NCBI GenBank assembly: GCA_937146725.1
Contig: CAKZRU010000109.1
Coordinates: 1-50,553 of the forward strand
Source of the DNA: an uncultured Myxococcales bacterium
Lineage (GTDB): Bacteria > Myxococcota_A > Bradymonadia > UBA7976 > VGTA01
DNA length: 50,553 nt
Reading direction: 5' to 3'
In this document: positions 43,217-50,553 of the stretch, one piece after another
Position numbering within the stretch: position 1 is the first letter of the stretch
Layout of the letters: the number at the start of each line of letters is the position of its first letter
Program-made: the position numbers and the translations under genes
Notes under the pieces: model-generated
The model's database searches: none
The model's input: only the letters and a program-made list of their open reading frames with translations
What the model was told of the DNA's origin: nothing

Positions 43217-44059
43217 TTAGGACTTAAGCCAATGACAGAGAGCTTGACTAATCGCCTGAGTTTCTTCCCAAAGTAACGCATGTCCTCGATTGGGATAGCA
43301 GGTGAACTGATCATTTAGACCATGCGCATGTGCTTGCCGTTCTTGGAATAAAGATAAGGCCTCTGAATAAGTATCTGAATGTTCACCATAAAGATATAAA
43401 ATAGGTACTTTTATTCTTAAGCTCATCTGTTTGATATAGTCTAGCGAATGAGGCTCAGCCATTAACTCTTGTTTGGCTTTCGTTTGCAGATCTTTCAATA
43501 AGGAACTGTCATAAATGAGTTCATGAGCGCGTTGCATTAAGCGCTTACGCTTGCGCTCACTCTCTCGGTGTAACCAATGTTGAAAGTGTTGAAAAATTAA
43601 ATCTTTTGCCTCGTCTCCTGTTGCTTGCAAATCACTTTGTAATTGCTCAATAAACTTGGGTGAGCCTAGGTGACCTTCAAGTAAAACAACCGATTGTATG
43701 TTTTCTAGATATTGACTGGCATACAGTGCTAAGCTTCCGCCAAAACTGCACCCAATCAACATGACTGATAGCTGCTTGACCTTGAGCTCGGTTTGTACAA
43801 GCTTAACTAATTCTTTAATATCTTGGAAATGATCTTCATAGGCATAGCCTTGCTTAACCATAGACGATCGGCCATGACCGATCAGATCAAAGAGCAGAAC
43901 GTGAGCATGCTGTTTTAGGTCATGAGCAAAGGTAAAGTAGCCACTTGATAAATTATCCATAAGTAGGCCGTGTAAATAGATCACCAAAGGAACCTCAGAG
44001 TTTTCATGAGAAAAAAACTGATAGTGTAAACGACGATCTTTGTACTGATAATAAGCCAT
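43217..44059 (-). CDS. Alpha/beta hydrolase 1
   Basis: Alpha/beta-hydrolase fold enzyme: oxyanion-loop motif YLHGLL, the DLIGHGRSS region, nucleophile elbow LIGCSFGGSLAL (S105, elbow GCSFGG), a YLYGEHSDTY strand near the acid, and the terminal NRGHALLWEE with H260. It has no signal peptide. It is a paralogue of the next gene, with which it shares the GHGxS and GYxxEDH segments. The gap to it is 15 bases, so the two form one transcription unit. Substrate unknown; esterase or lipase-like acyl hydrolase is likely. Confidence 0.85.
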   Translation of the reverse strand: MAYYQYKDRRLHYQFFSHENSEVPLVIYLHGLLMDNLSSGYFTFAHDLKQHAHVLLFDLIGHGRSSMVKQGYAYEDHFQDIKELVKLVQTELKVKQLSVMLIGCSFGGSLALYASQYLENIQSVVLLEGHLGSPKFIEQLQSDLQATGDEAKDLIFQHFQHWLHRESERKRKRLMQRAHELIYDSSLLKDLQTKAKQELMAEPHSLDYIKQMSLRIKVPILYLYGEHSDTYSEALSLFQERQAHAHGLNDQFTCYPNRGHALLWEETQAISQALCHWLKS

Positions 44060-44074
44060 TCTAGCTTCTAGCCT

Positions 44075-44938
44075 CTAGTCTCGGTTTTGATTTGCTTGAC
44101 TGATTTGCTTAGGTGCAGAAATGATAAAATCAAGAACTTGCTGTGGTGATTGATTCAGTAAAAAATGGCCACCGCCTTGAATCACTTGTAGTTGACTTTG
44201 ATCACTATGTTGATCGAGCCTTTCTTGAAGTAAAGGAAAGGCTTTATAACAACCTGACTCAGAACCAAATAACACCCGACCAAAGCGATTGATTAAAGCA
44301 AGGTCTTCGCGATCTATGTTTTCTAAACCTTCAAGTTCTTTTAGGAATTGAGTTTCTTGCAATAAGTATGTCCAGCGTTTAAGCATCTTTTTTAAACGGC
44401 GACCCTCTTTGGTCAGTAATAATGCTAATGAGTTTGGTAAATGAGATTTGAGATCGTTTATATTGGTATTTTTGAGCTGCTCGAGAAATTCCTGATCTTC
44501 TTGATTGGCCATCAGCAAGGGAGGGTCAATGAGATACATACGGTCTAGCGTTGGCTTCTTTTCTCCGGAACTTCCATGACGAGCTTTAAGCATTGCTAGG
44601 GCAAGCCTTGCTCCATAACTATGTCCAATAAAGCAAAGATTTTGGTCCGTTAGGTTCAGCTCATTTAGTAGATGCTCTAAATCATCTAAGTGATCTTCAA
44701 GCCGATATCCTTGGTGAGGTGCTTCACTCAAGCCATGACCACGTAAATCATAGCATAATACATAGTTTTCTTGACTCAGTACCTGAGTAAAAAATGGGTA
44801 CCATGAGGCTAAATTACCAAAGAACAAACCATGAATCAGAACATAGTATTTTGGCTGTTTAGGGCTCAGTTGTTTAGGGCTCAGTGGCTTACTGAATATA
44901 TAATGTAATTTTACGGTTGTTTGAGTGCTAAATGCCAT
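44075..44938 (-). CDS. Alpha/beta hydrolase 2
   Basis: Paralogue of the previous protein, first in the pair. VLIHGLFFGNLASW, CYDLRGHGLSEAPHQGYRLEDH, nucleophile elbow FIGHSYGARLAL (S107) and QVIQGGGHFLLN (H258) give a complete triad region, with the acid not assigned with confidence. A 15-bp tandem duplication encodes LSPKQLSPKQ in the N-terminal part (44856-44885). The ATG directly follows a TGA (44939-44941) of a short upstream frame and lacks a clear ribosome binding site, which would fit coupled translation. Function unknown beyond hydrolase. Confidence 0.85.
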   Translation of the reverse strand: MAFSTQTTVKLHYIFSKPLSPKQLSPKQPKYYVLIHGLFFGNLASWYPFFTQVLSQENYVLCYDLRGHGLSEAPHQGYRLEDHLDDLEHLLNELNLTDQNLCFIGHSYGARLALAMLKARHGSSGEKKPTLDRMYLIDPPLLMANQEDQEFLEQLKNTNINDLKSHLPNSLALLLTKEGRRLKKMLKRWTYLLQETQFLKELEGLENIDREDLALINRFGRVLFGSESGCYKAFPLLQERLDQHSDQSQLQVIQGGGHFLLNQSPQQVLDFIISAPKQISQANQNRD

Positions 44939-45100
44939 TCAATTTGCCACTAAGTCTTTTATGTCTTCTATATCTTCTATGTCTGCAATGCTCACTGATT
45001 CATGGAGTCTTCATGAATATGTGTTTTGGATCAACTTTGATCGCTGCACTAGTGATTCTGATGCTACCGTATACATCTTTAAACTGAGATTTGAAATCAT
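44939..45100 (-). other. Short stop-interrupted frame upstream of the hydrolase pair
   Basis: Reading from ATG 45100, 29 codons run to TGA (45013-45011). The same frame then continues for another 23 codons (RLHESVSIADIEDIEDIKD..., ending LVAN) to a TGA that touches the ATG of the hydrolase gene. The repeated IEDIEDIKD is encoded by a 9-bp repeat. It could be a decayed gene, a coupling leader, or chance. I see no other gene between 44939 and 45220. Confidence 0.2.
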
Positions 45101-45220
45101 GACGACTCTTTGGTTCAATGTAAACACAATCACTGCTTAATCTTTCACCGGCCCAAGTTTTAAATCAAGTGTATTGGTAAGACCAGACCTGCAAACTCTT
45201 TTCGAGAGATCTAAATTATA

Positions 45221-45940
45221 ATGTCTAGCAACTTAAAAACATTACAATGTTTACTATGTGTAAGTGTATTTTTAGTCGCCTGTGGCGGTCAAAAAGAGCT
45301 CATTCAAATGGTTCAAAAAACTCAAGATGAGCTAAAGCAGTGTCAAAGCCAAACCACAGAGGCCAAAATCAAAGCGAGAGTGAGTGTAGAACGCCAAAAA
45401 GACCTAGAAAGCAAGCTTAAAAACCAACAAGAAGAGCAGGTGCTTGAGCAGGAACTTTGGAAAAAAAAATTACAAGCTTTATCCCAGTTGAAAACTCATC
45501 CCAATCCAAATGTGAGTCATAACTTAAGAAACCTTAATCCCGATCAAATTATGATTCTTGTTAAGGCAGTCGGGGGAGATATAAAGCGTTTTGGAGATCG
45601 CCTGATGGCGATTTTTGGCAAGATTAAAGCTCAAATTGTTTACAGTCGTAAAGATCGAGTTCTTACCGCACATGCGCGCTTTAAGGGCTACACTAATGAT
45701 CTAAAGTTTATTAATGATTGGAACCGTACCAAGCGTTTTAGCCGTGCTTACATCGATAAAGATCAAGATATCGTTTTGGAAGCTGAAATCGACTTAGAAC
45801 CAGGCATGAGTGAAGAGGCAATTAAAAATTGGCTCAAAGGTTTTGGGGTTATTTTAAATTTCTTTCAGCATAACTTAGTAAAGCAAGGGCGCTCTAAAGA
45901 ACATAAATCTTCACCTAAACTTGAACGACATAGCATATAA
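45221..45940 (+). CDS. Lipoprotein with coiled coil and YbjN-like domain
   Basis: The signal peptide ends VFLVACGGQKEL, a lipobox with Cys at residue 21. Residues 25-85 are a charged coiled coil (MVQKTQDELKQCQSQTTEAKIKARVSVERQ split here). Residues 110-225 resemble YbjN, a domain of the type III chaperone-like fold: the stretch KFINDWNRTKRFSRAYIDKD and EAEIDLEPGMSEEAIKNWL is typical. The lipid anchor plus coiled coil suggests an envelope sensor or adaptor. The last 30 bases overlap the convergent small gene. Start context TTATA-ATG has only a weak GAGA site upstream. Confidence 0.7.
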   Translation: MSSNLKTLQCLLCVSVFLVACGGQKELIQMVQKTQDELKQCQSQTTEAKIKARVSVERQKDLESKLKNQQEEQVLEQELWKKKLQALSQLKTHPNPNVSHNLRNLNPDQIMILVKAVGGDIKRFGDRLMAIFGKIKAQIVYSRKDRVLTAHARFKGYTNDLKFINDWNRTKRFSRAYIDKDQDIVLEAEIDLEPGMSEEAIKNWLKGFGVILNFFQHNLVKQGRSKEHKSSPKLERHSI

Positions 45941-46311
45941 AAAATGATAGTAATCCGGATAAGTCAGGCTACTTTGAGGTTGTTCTTTTAGCTTTTGCAA
46001 ATGCACACACAAGATTTCGGCCAATGGGAGAGCTTGTAGTCTATGTTCACGAATATCATACAAGTCAGCAAGCATATATATTAAGTCATCAGCGGAGTGA
46101 CTTAACAGCGCAAGATCGCTTTTGACAAGGTCTTCAAGTTCTTGGTGATACTGTTGAATGGCTTGATCCACAACCTTGGCATCACTGTCTAACTTTTTAA
46201 GACTGACCCACTCATACAAAGACCAAAATTGTTGATCAATATACTCAACACCAATGCACTCACCGCAAGCGATAAGAATACATAGGTTTTAAAAGCGGAC
46301 GCTAAGTTCAT
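45911..46311 (-). pseudogene. Small membrane-anchored protein gene with an apparent frameshift
   Basis: CAGGAGATCCT-ATG at 46311 is a strong start, nearly the same as that of the PhoX gene. Its frame reads MNLASAFKTYVFLSLAVSAL then VLSIL, a fine membrane anchor, but stops at 46189 after 40 codons. From about 46240 the -1 frame is open and continues with IDQQFWSLYEWVSLKK down to the TAA at 45911, giving a Leu- and Tyr-rich helical protein of good composition. Joining the two would give one 133-residue protein, so one base is missing, perhaps in the run around AACAATTTTGG. Programmed -1 frameshifting or a sequencing error are alternatives. The second part alone would need a TTG start at 46219. 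Function unknown. Confidence 0.45.
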
Positions 46312-46451
46312 AGGATCTCCTGATACAATGAATAAAATTGAATCCTTTTAATTGATCTCATACTAAAATCAGCACACGATAACCATGATTAAACAAAATG
46401 ATAGAGATCACTTAACCAGATGAAAAAGATGAAAAACAAGGTGAAAATAAG

Positions 46452-49400
46452 ATGAAAACGATGGTTAAAAAGATATTAAAGGGCAAAAAGCAATCTCTTG
46501 ATCGTTTATTATATATAGTCTTAGTCAATAGCTTATTATGTGGACTCAGCGCTTGTGGCGATCCAAGTTTGCCAGCCTTGCAGCCTTTAGATCAAAGTCT
46601 AGCTCGTGATCAGATGCTCTATATTCCTGATGAACTAGATGCACAAATCGAAAGTGATGCTGACTTACCAGCTCTTTTTGGTGAGCCTTGTTCGGTTGGG
46701 CGAGATTGTGAAAGTGGCTTTTGCATTGACACGCCTACTCAGGGCCGTATTTGTACTCAACAGTGTGCCGGTGATTGCCCGGATGACTTTGAATGTACGC
46801 CTACAAGTTTAGGTGGTGACAACACTCTTTTATGTGCGGTTGATGGCCATGATCTTTGTCGACGCTGTGAACAAGATCGTGACTGTGATGATCCCGAAGA
46901 TTTATGCTTAAGTATAGGTAATTTCAAATATTGTGGAGAGTTCTGTCGCACAGACAGTGACTGTCCAGAAACATACCGCTGTGAAACGATGACTCGTCCA
47001 ATTAATGTGAGTTCTGACACAAATGCGGAAATGGCCAGTGACGAAACACAAGAAGAAGTCACCCAGTGTGTACCCCTGTCGGGTGAATGTGCTGCCTGTG
47101 AAGACCAAGATGGTGATGGTTATGGAATAGGTGATGACTGTTTAGGTTTTGACTGTGCGGATGATAATCCAAACCGACATGAAGGCGCAGAGGAAATCTG
47201 TGACTTAAGCGATAATGACTGTGATTCATTAATCGATGAAAGCCCGAGTGATGCGCCACCAAGTGATTTAAGTTGCTTAGCTCAAGGGGTGTGCGGGGGC
47301 TCGGAAATTGCCTGCATTGAAGGCTCTTGGGCCTGTGCTTATCCCTTTGATGTATTTGAAGCGGAGGAAAGCTTATGCGATGGCCTAGATAACGACTGTG
47401 ACGGCAATGCCGATGAAAGTCTTATGCCTCCCTTATCAGATTTAAACTTTGGTGTGTGTGAAGGTGCAGTTAAACTCTGTGGTGCTGAGGCAGGTTGGCT
47501 AAACCCAAACTATAGTGAATATAGTATGCTGTACGAAAACTTAGAAAACACCTGTGATCAGCAAGACAATGACTGTGATGGAACAGTGGATGAGGGCTTT
47601 GACTTGCAAACTGACATCAATCACTGTGGAGCCTGCGGGCTTTCCTGTGTTTTGGCACAATCTGCGGTCAGCTGTGAGCAAGGGGAATGTAGTTTTGTCG
47701 GCTGTAACCCAAATTTTTACGACATCAATCAAGACTTGAGCGATGGCTGTGAATATGGTTGTACAACAAGCTCTGAGGGTATTGAAGTATGCGACGCAAT
47801 CGATAATGACTGCGATGGTTTAGTGGACGAAACCCTTAATCTACCAAATCCTGAGATCTTTAATTGCTATGAGTTTGGGGTATGTTCTTCCACACTAGAA
47901 ACTTGTTCGGAAGGACGTTGGATCTGTGCTTATCCTGAAACCTATGAGCAAAGAGAGCTTAGCTGTGATGGTTTAGATAATGACTGTGACTCAGTCATTG
48001 ACGAGCAACTTAGCCCTCCCTTTGCTGATTTACAGGAGGGAGTCTGCGTTGGGGCTGTTAAAGATTGTGCGGGCGAAGCTTCATGGATCGAACCTGATTA
48101 TTTAGCTTATAATGGTGATTATGAGTCAGATGAAGCCAGCTGTGATGCGCTTGATAATGACTGCGATGGGCTTGTTGATGAGGGTTATGATTTACAAACC
48201 GACCTTAACCACTGTGGGCAATGTGGCGTAGTTTGTCAGCTACCCCAAGCTATCCTAAGTTGTATAGAGGGGCTTTGTGAGTTCCAAAATTGTCAACAAG
48301 GCTATTACAATATTAATCAAGATTTGAACGATGGTTGCGAATATGCCTGTGTGCCCACCGAGTCCGGCATTGAACGCTGTGATAGTGTAGATAATGATTG
48401 CGATGGAATCATTGATGAGGAACCAAGTTTAGCTAATCCAAATGACTTTAGCTGTTTTACCGATGGTGTGTGCGCTCAAACGCAAGCACTTTGTCAACAG
48501 GGCGCTTGGACCTGTCCCTATCCTCAAGACCTTTTTGAAGCTCAAGAGTTGACCTGTGATGGACAAGATAATGACTGTGATGGCACTGTTGATGAAACTT
48601 TAATTCCTCCCTTTAGCAGTTTGCAAGCAGGCGTTTGCTCAGGTGCAGTCAAGTTCTGTGCCGGAGAGCAAGGTTGGCTTAATCCGGATTACAGTCAATA
48701 TGCAGAAGATTATGAGAACTTAGAAGTTTCGTGTGATGTCATCGATAATGACTGTGATGGCACTATTGATGAGGGCTTTGATTTACAAAATGACCTTGCG
48801 AATTGTGGAGTATGTGGTCGTCGTTGCCAACTCGCCCAATCACAAATGAATTGTAATCAAGGAAGCTGTGAGTTTGTTGCCTGTAGTCCTAACTTTTATG
48901 ATCTAAACCAAGATCTCAGTGATGGTTGTGAATATGGATGCACTCTCAGCTCCGGTGGTCATGAAGTCTGTGACTTAATTGATAATGATTGTGATGGGCA
49001 AGCTGATGAAGATTTTGATCTAAATACAGATATCAATCACTGTGGCATCTGTGGTCGTCAATGCGAATACGCTCAAGCGAACGCATTATGTACTCAGGGA
49101 GAGTGTCAAATGGGGGCCTGTAATGAAGGTCATTATGATTTAAATCAAGATTCAAATGATGGTTGTGAATATGCATGTCAATTTGTATCGGATGAAGACA
49201 TACCTGATGCGCAATTTAGAGACTTAGATTGTGATGGTGTTGATGGTAGCCTTAATCATGCTATTTTCTTATCGACTTTAGGCTCCGATAATAATCAAGG
49301 TACACTACGAAATGCACCGGTCAGAACTTTACTCCGAGCCTATGAGCTTGCCGTGCAAACCGGTCGCAAACAGATTTGGGTGGCCAGTGGAACTTATCAA

Positions 49401-50553
49401 CAGGCGACTTCGATGACTTGGGATGCAAGTATTAGTCTTTTTGGGGGATATAACTCAACATTTACTGTACGCAATACTCAAAATGCGGATATTCTTTTTA
49501 ATAATGCCAATGGCTTTATTATTACACAACTAAGCGCTCCAGTCATTTTTGCCCAACTTAACATTACCGTTTCTGATCGAACAGCAGCTAGCCAAGCAAG
49601 CCGTGCGATGAATGTTTATAATTCCGCGAATTACTTAACGATTGAGGAGTGTAATATTGTGGCAGGGCGAGGTGGATCTGGTAACAATGGAACAGTAGGT
49701 GGACTTGGCTCTGCAGGATCTTCAGGCTTTAACGCAAGTGGTTCATCAGGAGGTAGTGGTGGCTCAACAGGAGGTGGGCGTGGAGCTGCTGGCTCTTACC
49801 GTTCTGCTGGTCAAATCGGTTCACTAGGCTCAGCAAACGGTTCTAGTTGTGGAGGTATCGGAGGTAGCATTAATAATGGTGGGTTGGGTTGTAATGATGG
49901 TGATCCACAAGCAGGAGGTAATGGTGGCCAAGGCTGTACAGGTTTAAATGGATTAGATGGTACAAATGGTAATGGAAATGGAAGTTGGATTAGCAGTTTA
50001 TGGTTCCAAGCAAACGGTGGCCGAGGAAATACAGGTGGCACCGGTGGGGGTGGGGGCGGAGGAGGTTCCGGCGGTGGTGAAAGTTGTACGGTCTTTGGTG
50101 GGTGTGTGTCCTGCGGCACCGGACGTGGCGGCGGTGGTGGTGGCGGTGGTGGCAATGGGGGCACCGGTGGCTTTGGGGGCACCGGTGGAGGCGGTAGCTT
50201 CGCCTTTGTGATTAATCAGTCGACCATCACGATTAAAGGTGGTTCTGTGCGAACCATTGGTGGTGGAAATGGTGGTGATGGAGGACAGGGCGGTAGTGGT
50301 GGTGCTGGTGGTTCAGGTGGATCAGGAGCCACATCTAGTTCGAATAAAGAGGGTGATGGCGGTGATGGCGGTCGCGGTGGCCGTGGTGGTAATGGTGGCT
50401 GTGGTGGCGGCGGCGGTGGTGGACCATCCATATTATTCAAAGGAATTGGTTCAGCGGTCGTTAACCGCCAAGGTTCGGTCAGCTTAAGTCGTGGTCCGGG
50501 TGGAAACGGAGGCGCTTCTTGTTTTGGCTTTGGTTCCGTTGGTGCCTCTTTGA
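46452..50553 (+). CDS. Giant MopE-type metal-binding repeat lipoprotein (5' part, open at window end)
   Basis: The frame starts at ATG 46452 (AAGGTG upstream) and is still open after 1367 codons. A signal peptide ends LLCGLSACGDP (lipobox). A Cys-rich part with CSVGRDCESGFCID and CRTDSDCPETYRCE follows, then one DQDGDGYG...DCADDNP MopE unit. Ten CDxxDNDCD(G/S)xxDE units begin at 47199, 47376, 47553, 47790, 47964, 48141, 48378, 48555, 48732 and 48969. They are grouped in threes, with super-repeats of 591, 588 and 591 bp, and NHCGxCG linkers close each super-repeat. After residue 930 comes a RTLLRAYELAVQTGRKQIWVASGTY segment, like the DUF1565 start of a beta-helix, and from 49660 a very Gly-rich stretch. 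Secreted surface protein binding Ca or Cu is the likely role. Confidence 0.88.
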   Translation, partial: MKTMVKKILKGKKQSLDRLLYIVLVNSLLCGLSACGDPSLPALQPLDQSLARDQMLYIPDELDAQIESDADLPALFGEPCSVGRDCESGFCIDTPTQGRICTQQCAGDCPDDFECTPTSLGGDNTLLCAVDGHDLCRRCEQDRDCDDPEDLCLSIGNFKYCGEFCRTDSDCPETYRCETMTRPINVSSDTNAEMASDETQEEVTQCVPLSGECAACEDQDGDGYGIGDDCLGFDCADDNPNRHEGAEEICDLSDNDCDSLIDESPSDAPPSDLSCLAQGVCGGSEIACIEGSWACAYPFDVFEAEESLCDGLDNDCDGNADESLMPPLSDLNFGVCEGAVKLCGAEAGWLNPNYSEYSMLYENLENTCDQQDNDCDGTVDEGFDLQTDINHCGACGLSCVLAQSAVSCEQGECSFVGCNPNFYDINQDLSDGCEYGCTTSSEGIEVCDAIDNDCDGLVDETLNLPNPEIFNCYEFGVCSSTLETCSEGRWICAYPETYEQRELSCDGLDNDCDSVIDEQLSPPFADLQEGVCVGAVKDCAGEASWIEPDYLAYNGDYESDEASCDALDNDCDGLVDEGYDLQTDLNHCGQCGVVCQLPQAILSCIEGLCEFQNCQQGYYNINQDLNDGCEYACVPTESGIERCDSVDNDCDGIIDEEPSLANPNDFSCFTDGVCAQTQALCQQGAWTCPYPQDLFEAQELTCDGQDNDCDGTVDETLIPPFSSLQAGVCSGAVKFCAGEQGWLNPDYSQYAEDYENLEVSCDVIDNDCDGTIDEGFDLQNDLANCGVCGRRCQLAQSQMNCNQGSCEFVACSPNFYDLNQDLSDGCEYGCTLSSGGHEVCDLIDNDCDGQADEDFDLNTDINHCGICGRQCEYAQANALCTQGECQMGACNEGHYDLNQDSNDGCEYACQFVSDEDIPDAQFRDLDCDGVDGSLNHAIFLSTLGSDNNQGTLRNAPVRTLLRAYELAVQTGRKQIWVASGTYQQATSMTWDASISLFGGYNSTFTVRNTQNADILFNNANGFIITQLSAPVIFAQLNITVSDRTAASQASRAMNVYNSANYLTIEECNIVAGRGGSGNNGTVGGLGSAGSSGFNASGSSGGSGGSTGGGRGAAGSYRSAGQIGSLGSANGSSCGGIGGSINNGGLGCNDGDPQAGGNGGQGCTGLNGLDGTNGNGNGSWISSLWFQANGGRGNTGGTGGGGGGGGSGGGESCTVFGGCVSCGTGRGGGGGGGGGNGGTGGFGGTGGGGSFAFVINQSTITIKGGSVRTIGGGNGGDGGQGGSGGAGGSGGSGATSSSNKEGDGGDGGRGGRGGNGGCGGGGGGGPSILFKGIGSAVVNRQGSVSLSRGPGGNGGASCFGFGSVGASL

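Noticed and set aside
44925..45140. A 71-codon plus-strand frame between the hydrolase and YbjN-like genes
   Set aside because: It begins with TTG inside the hydrolase coding end, lacks a ribosome binding site and has no sensible composition.
49811..50440. Pro-rich minus-strand frames opposite the MopE-like gene
   Set aside because: They are antisense shadows of Gly-rich GGN codons (CCN on the other strand), with no start context or signal.

Overview
The window is a 50.6 kb, gene-dense chromosomal segment of an AT-rich Gram-negative bacterium (composition judged by eye, not counted). The best guess is a low-G+C member of the Myxococcota / former Deltaproteobacteria, for example a Bradymonadales-like lineage. 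The evidence is a Ser/Thr kinase with a membrane anchor, many lipoproteins, a giant MopE-type repeat lipoprotein with a Gly-rich beta-helix-like end, the cinA-thpR-recA gene order and SO2930-type cytochrome lipoproteins. No rRNA or ribosomal protein gene is available to fix the taxonomy. No transposase, integrase, phage gene, tRNA or CRISPR array was seen.

Layout. 1-150: 3' part of a structured RNA with an intrinsic terminator. 341-6662 (+): guanine deaminase, a transglutaminase-like protein, ApbE and a PhoX-family phosphatase; then a SpoU methyltransferase (6770-7345). 7374-11289 (-): an Lgt-like protein fused to a beta-rich domain, a small secreted protein and a LysR regulator, the last divergent from a diheme cytochrome lipoprotein (11457-12473, +). 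12593-18986 (-): a 2OG-Fe(II) oxygenase, RecD, then the operon cinA - degenerate ThpR - recA. 19106-23224 (+): a kinase-like membrane protein without catalytic motifs, and SurE. 23206-27142 (-): an unknown helical protein, an orphan FliW and an apparently active Ser/Thr kinase. 27302-37837 (+): a long codirectional run with an SF1-helicase-like protein lacking the Walker A lysine, MoaB, MnmA, RNase III, a TPR-like protein with a basic tail, a trypsin-fold lipoprotein lacking the catalytic His, a TAXI-type binding protein, an NqrM-like protein and a biliverdin-reductase-like oxidoreductase. 37856-44938 (-): YbbP/YbbA/TesA cluster, a lipoprotein and two paralogous alpha/beta hydrolases. 45221-50553: a YbjN-like lipoprotein, a small membrane-protein gene with an apparent frameshift, and the 5' 4.1 kb of the MopE-like lipoprotein gene, still open at the window end.

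How the genes work together. Three groups are clear: DNA repair and competence (cinA-thpR-recA, recD), tRNA/rRNA processing (mnmA, rnc, trmH) and envelope export (ybbAP-tesA). Two themes run through the window. First, several proteins keep an enzyme fold but have lost key residues (helicase-like, kinase-like, trypsin-like, ThpR-like). Second, exact or near-exact 12-18 bp tandem duplications are frequent both in intergenic DNA and, always as multiples of three, inside genes. I see no single defence or mobile system. The most unusual items are the Lgt fusion, the K-to-M helicase-like protein, the about 590-bp super-repeat of the MopE-like protein and the tandem-duplication pattern.
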